Source: Sphingomonadales bacterium (GTDB lineage: Bacteria > Bacteroidota > Bacteroidia > Flavobacteriales_D > Crocinitomicaceae). From it: a stretch of DNA of 56,014 bases. A program made the translations under genes and the position numbers. This document shows positions 51,700-56,014 of the stretch, piece after piece. The notes under the pieces were generated by a model. That model searched no databases and had not been told where the DNA came from. It saw nothing but the letters and a program-made list of their open reading frames with translations. Positions within the stretch are counted from its first letter, which is position 1. The number at the start of each line of letters is the position of its first letter. The stretch covers positions 1 to 56,014 of the forward strand of contig VHBC01000013.1 of assembly GCA_016872115.1 (NCBI GenBank). The letters are read 5' to 3'.

Positions 51700-54600
51700 A
51701 TGCTAGCTGCTAACTCTCCAAAAATCGGCATGATAGACAACAACCAATATAAAACGCTTTCTCTTCTTCGCTTCGTCTTAGCAATTGCTATTTTTTTTGG
51801 GGGTATCCAATACTATTCAGCACAGCTTGTTAGTCCGTTTACGATCAGACATCAAACCCAACAAAAAGGAGGCATACGCTATATTAGTAATGTTTCAGTG
51901 ACCTGTAACTCATCCACAAGTTGTGACGCTGCCCTAGCTCAAGCGCCGCCCACCGGAACAGGTCAAAACAATAGCTTCTCGATGTCATATGTGGATATCG
52001 ATTCTGACCCCACTACCTTTATGTCCTCAAGTGACAGCTTAAATTTGCCGAATTGTTCTGAAATCACTTGGGCCGGATTATATTGGGGAGGAAAAATCAC
52101 GACCTCTACTTCCAATTATGTGAATCGAAGCAACATCAAGGTTAAGGTCAACAACGGGTCATATCAACAACTCACCGCAGATCAAACCATTAACAATACA
52201 ACCGGTGCTGTTTCGTATTTTTGTTTTAAAAACATTACAAGTATTGTTCAGGCAGCGGGTATCAAAGGTCGTTTCACAATCGCTGACCAAGTCCAGCAAA
52301 CGAATAGCGCAAACATGTTTGGAGGCTGGACGATCGTTGTTGTTTACAAAAATATTTCTGAACCCTACAAGAATTTAACGGTTTTTGATGGTTTGGCTAA
52401 TGTAAGTCAGGGGAGTTCTTCAAATACGGTTACCATCCCTATTTCAGGGTTTTTAACCCCATTATCTGGCGCTGTTTCTTTTGAATTAGGCGTTATTGCT
52501 TACGATGGTGACCGTTCCCAGACAGGTGACCAACTTCTGTTTAATGGCGTAGGGACCAACTATGTTCAGGTCAGCGACGGCTTGCACACCGCGACCGACA
52601 TGTTCAATAGTACCATTGCATACAATGGGGTCCTCACCCCCTTTCGAAATCCAAGTTACAATAATACACTTGGTTACGACGCCAGCATCTTCATTCCAAA
52701 CAACGCAACACAAAATTACCTCAGTAATGGCGCCACTTCTGCCAATATTCGGGTTACAACTTCGTCAGAAACCATTCTATCGAGGGTAATTACCTCAGCA
52801 ATTGATATTTACGAGCCTGACTTGAGGGCAACGGTTTTTGTGAATGACTTAAACGGCGGTTCGGTTATGCCAGGTGATATTCTAGAATATACTGTGTCTG
52901 GTAAAAACATTGGTTCAGACGTCGCGGTCAACTGCTTTATAACTGACACCCTTGATATCAGGACTAGCTATGTACAGAATTCACTCGTTGTAATGAATGG
53001 TCCAAATGCTGGACCAAAGACAGATGCTGCTGGCGATGATCAAGCAGAGTATGATGCCGCAAATCGTTTTGTCAAATATAGAGTAGGAACGGGAGCTACT
53101 GCGAGCAGTGGCGGAAGTATGGTTAATTCTACAACGGATAGTGTTCTGGTCAAGTTTCAAGTACAAGTATCTAATGATTGCCTAATACTGAAGTGTGACT
53201 CCACCTTAGAAAACAAAGCCTACATATTTGGAACAGGTACGCTTTCAGGAAATACCGTAACCAACAATGGTACTTCAGATGTTTATGATGCTTTTGGCTG
53301 TCCTACATCTGCAAATAACGAAGTTACTATTTCAACTTCAGCGTGTCCGCCAGTTGATTTTACTTTCAACGGCCCACTTTGTCCAGGAGACACCTTGTTT
53401 TTAAACACCCTTAATTCACCTTGGGCCAATTATCTTTGGTCAGGTCCACAAGGCTTTACTTCTACTGTCTACAATCCATTTGTTGCAAATATCGGAACTG
53501 TGAACTCGGGGGTCTACGAACTCGATGTTACTTTCAATGGATCAACGTGTTTGTTCAGTAATATTACAAATAGTATTGTAGTTAATCCTGAGCCAACTAT
53601 TTCACTCGTTTCACTAACCAATGTTTCTTGCTATAACGCAGCCAATGGCAGTATAGCAACAAGCGTAACAGGTGGCTTACCAATCACTTATCAATGGACT
53701 AGTGGGCAAAACACACCAACTATTTCTGGCCTGAGTCCAGGACTTTTCACGCTTCAAGCTACAGATAATTTTACCTGTGAGTCAGATACAAGTTTTACCA
53801 TCACACAACCTGATACCTTAATTGTTGCACTCCAGATCACGAGTGATTACAACGGCCAAAATATCTCCTGTTTTGGAGCTGCAGATGGCAGCATTTCAAG
53901 CACCGTGACTGGTGGAACAGCCCCTTACACCTATTCATGGAGTAATGGCGCCACAACAACCTCATTAGCCAACCTTCCTATTGGCACTTATACTTTAACT
54001 GTAACTGATGCAAACGGATGTGTTAGTTCTTCAAGTGTAACACTGACGCAGCCTCAAGACATAACATTAAGCTCAAGCGCAACTGCGGTTTTGTGTTATG
54101 CTGGCACCAATGGAGCCATATCCACGACATTATCTGGAGGAACACTGCCTTATAACTTGCTTTGGAGTAATGGACAAATCACCCAAAATCTTTCGAATTT
54201 GCAAGCAGGCACCTATGAATTAGTTCTAACAGATGCCAACAATTGTAAAGATTCCATTGAAACGGTTGTTTCCCAGCCTGCCCAACCACTCTCTGTAACC
54301 CATACTCAACAAGACGTACTTTGTTACGGAGATGCCACGGGTTCCATTGACATCACAGTTGCAGGCGGAACACCAGTTTACGCCTATGCTTGGTCTTTTG
54401 GTGCAACCACTGATGACATATCCGGATTACCGATAGGCACCTATAATGTACAAATTACAGATGCTAATGGTTGTATTATAACCTACGGCGCGACTATACA
54501 ACAGCCTGTGGCTCCACTTTCGATGTCTGGTCTGGTAACCCCAATTGCTTGTTTTGGTGACAATATAGGTGCTGTTAATATTGCAGTATCGGGTGGAACA

Positions 54601-56014
54601 GTTCCGTATAGCTACAATTGGAACAATGGGTTGGCACTTACTCAAAACATCAATACCCTCGCTGCAGGCACTTACAGTGTTTTGGTAACGGATGACCACT
54701 TATGTACAATTACGCAAACATTTGTCGTGACTCAACCTCAGGCGCCTTTGGCACTTTCCGAAACACATCAAGATGCCGGTTGTACGGGTCCTGGGTCCAT
54801 AGACCTTACAACCACCGGCGGAACAACACCATATTCTTATTTATGGAGCAACCTTACTTTCAATGAAGACCTGTATCCTGCGGCAGCCGGTGCCTATACC
54901 GTAGATGTTGAGGATGCAAATGGTTGTGCTGCAACTTTGTCGGTAACCATTATCAATTTGGCCATCCCAATTTTTACTTCTATAACTGGCACCAATATTT
55001 TGTGTCTCAGCGATTCAACCGGATCGGTAGATTTCTCAGTTACTGGCGGTGTTGCGCCATTTAGTTTTTCGTGGTCCAATGGCGATACAACAGAGGACAT
55101 CAGCGGACTACCTGCTGGCACCTATACAGTGACTGTTACGGATGCCAACAGCTGTATTGAAATCGATAGCGTTACGCTCACTCAGCCTCTGACTTCAATT
55201 GCTATTACCGAAACGCACACTAACGCAAATTGCCTCGATTCGATTGCCGGTTCAATCAATGCCAGTGTTTCCGGCGGTACACCAGGTTATACTTACCTCT
55301 GGAATAATGGCGCCACCACTCAAGACATCAGTGGCATTCAAAATGGACTTTATGTGCTAACGGTCACCGATGCAAACGGCTGTCAAGAAGCCTTACCAGT
55401 TCAAATTTTGGACCCATCAAATACGGTAATGGTTGCAAGTACGGTTTATCCTGTAAATTGTTTTGGCGGTGCCGACGGCTGGATTGACCTTTCTCCTTCT
55501 GGTGGAATGCCAGGTTATGTTTACGACTGGGGAACTGGGGCCATCGAACAAGATATAACCAACCTTGCGGCGGGTCAATATTACGTAAATGTAGAAGATG
55601 TTTTAGGTTGCGGTATGTTCTTGAGTTTTAATGTGACGCAGCCTGTTGGCCCACTTACCATCAACGGATCGGTATACGATGTCGTATGTTTGGGCGATAC
55701 AAACGGTATCGTAGATTTAACAATTACCGGCGGCACAAGCCCTTACAGCTATCAATGGAACAATGGCGCTACTACGCAAGATATTTACGACCTAAGCGCT
55801 GGTACTTATTCTGTAATTGTTACCGATGCTAACGGTTGTACAGCATCCTATTCAGGAATTATAACAGCGCCAGGTAGTGCATTAGCTGTCACGCTTTACC
55901 CAACAGCTGCATTGTGTTTTGGCACACCAACAGGCGGTGTTGACTTAAGTGTTGCTGGCGGCGTTCCGGGTTACACTTATAGTTGGAGCAACGGCCAGAC
56001 ATCTCAGGATTTAA
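51700..56014 (+). CDS. Giant SprB-repeat surface protein, 3' partial
   Basis: The frame from ATG 51700 runs 1438 codons to the window end with no stop codon; I checked it line by line. An in-frame ATG at 51730 is a possible alternative start. A signal peptide follows (LLRFVLAIAIFFGG, ending YYSAQ). Codons about 45-375 form a beta-rich domain (EITWAGLYWGGK), then a DUF11-like domain (LRATVFVNDLNGG, DILEYTVSGKNIG near 52831-52920) and an Ig/PKD-like segment (about 53350-53600). From 53629 there are at least 11 SprB-type repeats. In Flavobacterium johnsoniae SprB is the mobile gliding adhesin, secreted by T9SS. The C-terminal sorting domain is expected beyond the window. Confidence 0.88.
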   Translation, partial: MLAANSPKIGMIDNNQYKTLSLLRFVLAIAIFFGGIQYYSAQLVSPFTIRHQTQQKGGIRYISNVSVTCNSSTSCDAALAQAPPTGTGQNNSFSMSYVDIDSDPTTFMSSSDSLNLPNCSEITWAGLYWGGKITTSTSNYVNRSNIKVKVNNGSYQQLTADQTINNTTGAVSYFCFKNITSIVQAAGIKGRFTIADQVQQTNSANMFGGWTIVVVYKNISEPYKNLTVFDGLANVSQGSSSNTVTIPISGFLTPLSGAVSFELGVIAYDGDRSQTGDQLLFNGVGTNYVQVSDGLHTATDMFNSTIAYNGVLTPFRNPSYNNTLGYDASIFIPNNATQNYLSNGATSANIRVTTSSETILSRVITSAIDIYEPDLRATVFVNDLNGGSVMPGDILEYTVSGKNIGSDVAVNCFITDTLDIRTSYVQNSLVVMNGPNAGPKTDAAGDDQAEYDAANRFVKYRVGTGATASSGGSMVNSTTDSVLVKFQVQVSNDCLILKCDSTLENKAYIFGTGTLSGNTVTNNGTSDVYDAFGCPTSANNEVTISTSACPPVDFTFNGPLCPGDTLFLNTLNSPWANYLWSGPQGFTSTVYNPFVANIGTVNSGVYELDVTFNGSTCLFSNITNSIVVNPEPTISLVSLTNVSCYNAANGSIATSVTGGLPITYQWTSGQNTPTISGLSPGLFTLQATDNFTCESDTSFTITQPDTLIVALQITSDYNGQNISCFGAADGSISSTVTGGTAPYTYSWSNGATTTSLANLPIGTYTLTVTDANGCVSSSSVTLTQPQDITLSSSATAVLCYAGTNGAISTTLSGGTLPYNLLWSNGQITQNLSNLQAGTYELVLTDANNCKDSIETVVSQPAQPLSVTHTQQDVLCYGDATGSIDITVAGGTPVYAYAWSFGATTDDISGLPIGTYNVQITDANGCIITYGATIQQPVAPLSMSGLVTPIACFGDNIGAVNIAVSGGTVPYSYNWNNGLALTQNINTLAAGTYSVLVTDDHLCTITQTFVVTQPQAPLALSETHQDAGCTGPGSIDLTTTGGTTPYSYLWSNLTFNEDLYPAAAGAYTVDVEDANGCAATLSVTIINLAIPIFTSITGTNILCLSDSTGSVDFSVTGGVAPFSFSWSNGDTTEDISGLPAGTYTVTVTDANSCIEIDSVTLTQPLTSIAITETHTNANCLDSIAGSINASVSGGTPGYTYLWNNGATTQDISGIQNGLYVLTVTDANGCQEALPVQILDPSNTVMVASTVYPVNCFGGADGWIDLSPSGGMPGYVYDWGTGAIEQDITNLAAGQYYVNVEDVLGCGMFLSFNVTQPVGPLTINGSVYDVVCLGDTNGIVDLTITGGTSPYSYQWNNGATTQDIYDLSAGTYSVIVTDANGCTASYSGIITAPGSALAVTLYPTAALCFGTPTGGVDLSVAGGVPGYTYSWSNGQTSQDL
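53629..56014 (+). repeat. SprB-type tandem repeats, at least 11 units of about 228 bp
   Basis: The unit-opening Cys codons lie at 53629, 53869, 54094, 54322, 54550, 54781, 55003, 55231, 55459, 55687 and 55915, giving spacings of 240, 225, 228, 228, 231, 222, 228, 228, 228 and 228 bp. Each unit reads CxG...G.I...V.GG..PY.Y.WSNG..T.DI..L.AGTY.V.VTDANGC......TQP. The last unit is cut by the window end. Confidence 0.92.

Overview
The window looks like a chromosomal segment of a Bacteroidota bacterium, most likely Flavobacteriales (Crocinitomicaceae/Fluviicola-like is my guess; genus not resolvable by eye). The signs are type IX secretion (T9SS) C-terminal domains on many secreted proteins, a PorP/SprF protein, a PorZ protein, SprB-type repeats, a type 2 isoleucyl-tRNA synthetase, TAnnTTTG promoter boxes, and almost no Shine-Dalgarno sequences. 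Genes are tightly packed: no gap exceeds about 140 bp. I see no tRNA, rRNA, CRISPR array, insertion sequence or prophage.

Layout. (1) 1-8964: the 3' end of a giant Ig-like-repeat adhesin with a type B T9SS sorting domain, then its PorP/SprF partner and an OmpA/SPOR protein, forming a secretion cassette. (2) 8972-10851: methionine aminotransferase overlapping an omega-amidase. (3) 10885-12705: a T9SS cargo ending in a strong terminator, followed by a YqaA-type membrane protein. (4) 13170-19132: S41 peptidase, lipoprotein, TIGR01777 epimerase, PIN-PhoH ATPase, an RlmI-like methyltransferase, a TPR membrane protein and RidA. (5) 19236-24255: glycosyltransferase, PorZ, PnuC, ribosylnicotinamide-kinase-like protein and SCO protein. 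(6) 24287-27303: RluB-type pseudouridine synthase, two envelope proteins and peptidyl-tRNA hydrolase. (7) 27368-32412: a coupled run of one GEVED and three Kelch-repeat T9SS cargo proteins ending in a DUF4907 lipoprotein. (8) 32422-38255: asnS, a Gre-like small protein, ileS and a biotin carrier protein. (9) 38258-42236: DUF2141 protein, galE, tatD, ansA and an FtsE-like ATPase. (10) 42377-48449: a 1025-residue TPR protein, an outer-membrane barrel, a quinone oxidoreductase and a small Cys-containing membrane protein. (11) 48514-51641: TPR lipoprotein, membrane protein and acyl-CoA carboxylase beta subunit. (12) 51700-end: a second giant surface protein with at least 11 SprB-type repeats, open through the end of the window.

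The dominant theme is the cell surface: two giant repeat adhesins, at least five type A T9SS cargo proteins, a PorP/SprF-OmpA cassette, and PorZ, which acts in attaching cargo to the surface. Housekeeping genes are interleaved. The most interesting signals are: TAnnTTTG boxes only 4-7 nt upstream of start codons at many genes, implying leaderless mRNAs; an IleRS whose HIGH motif reads GIHH; the coupled Kelch operon; and the TPR/barrel pair of unknown function.
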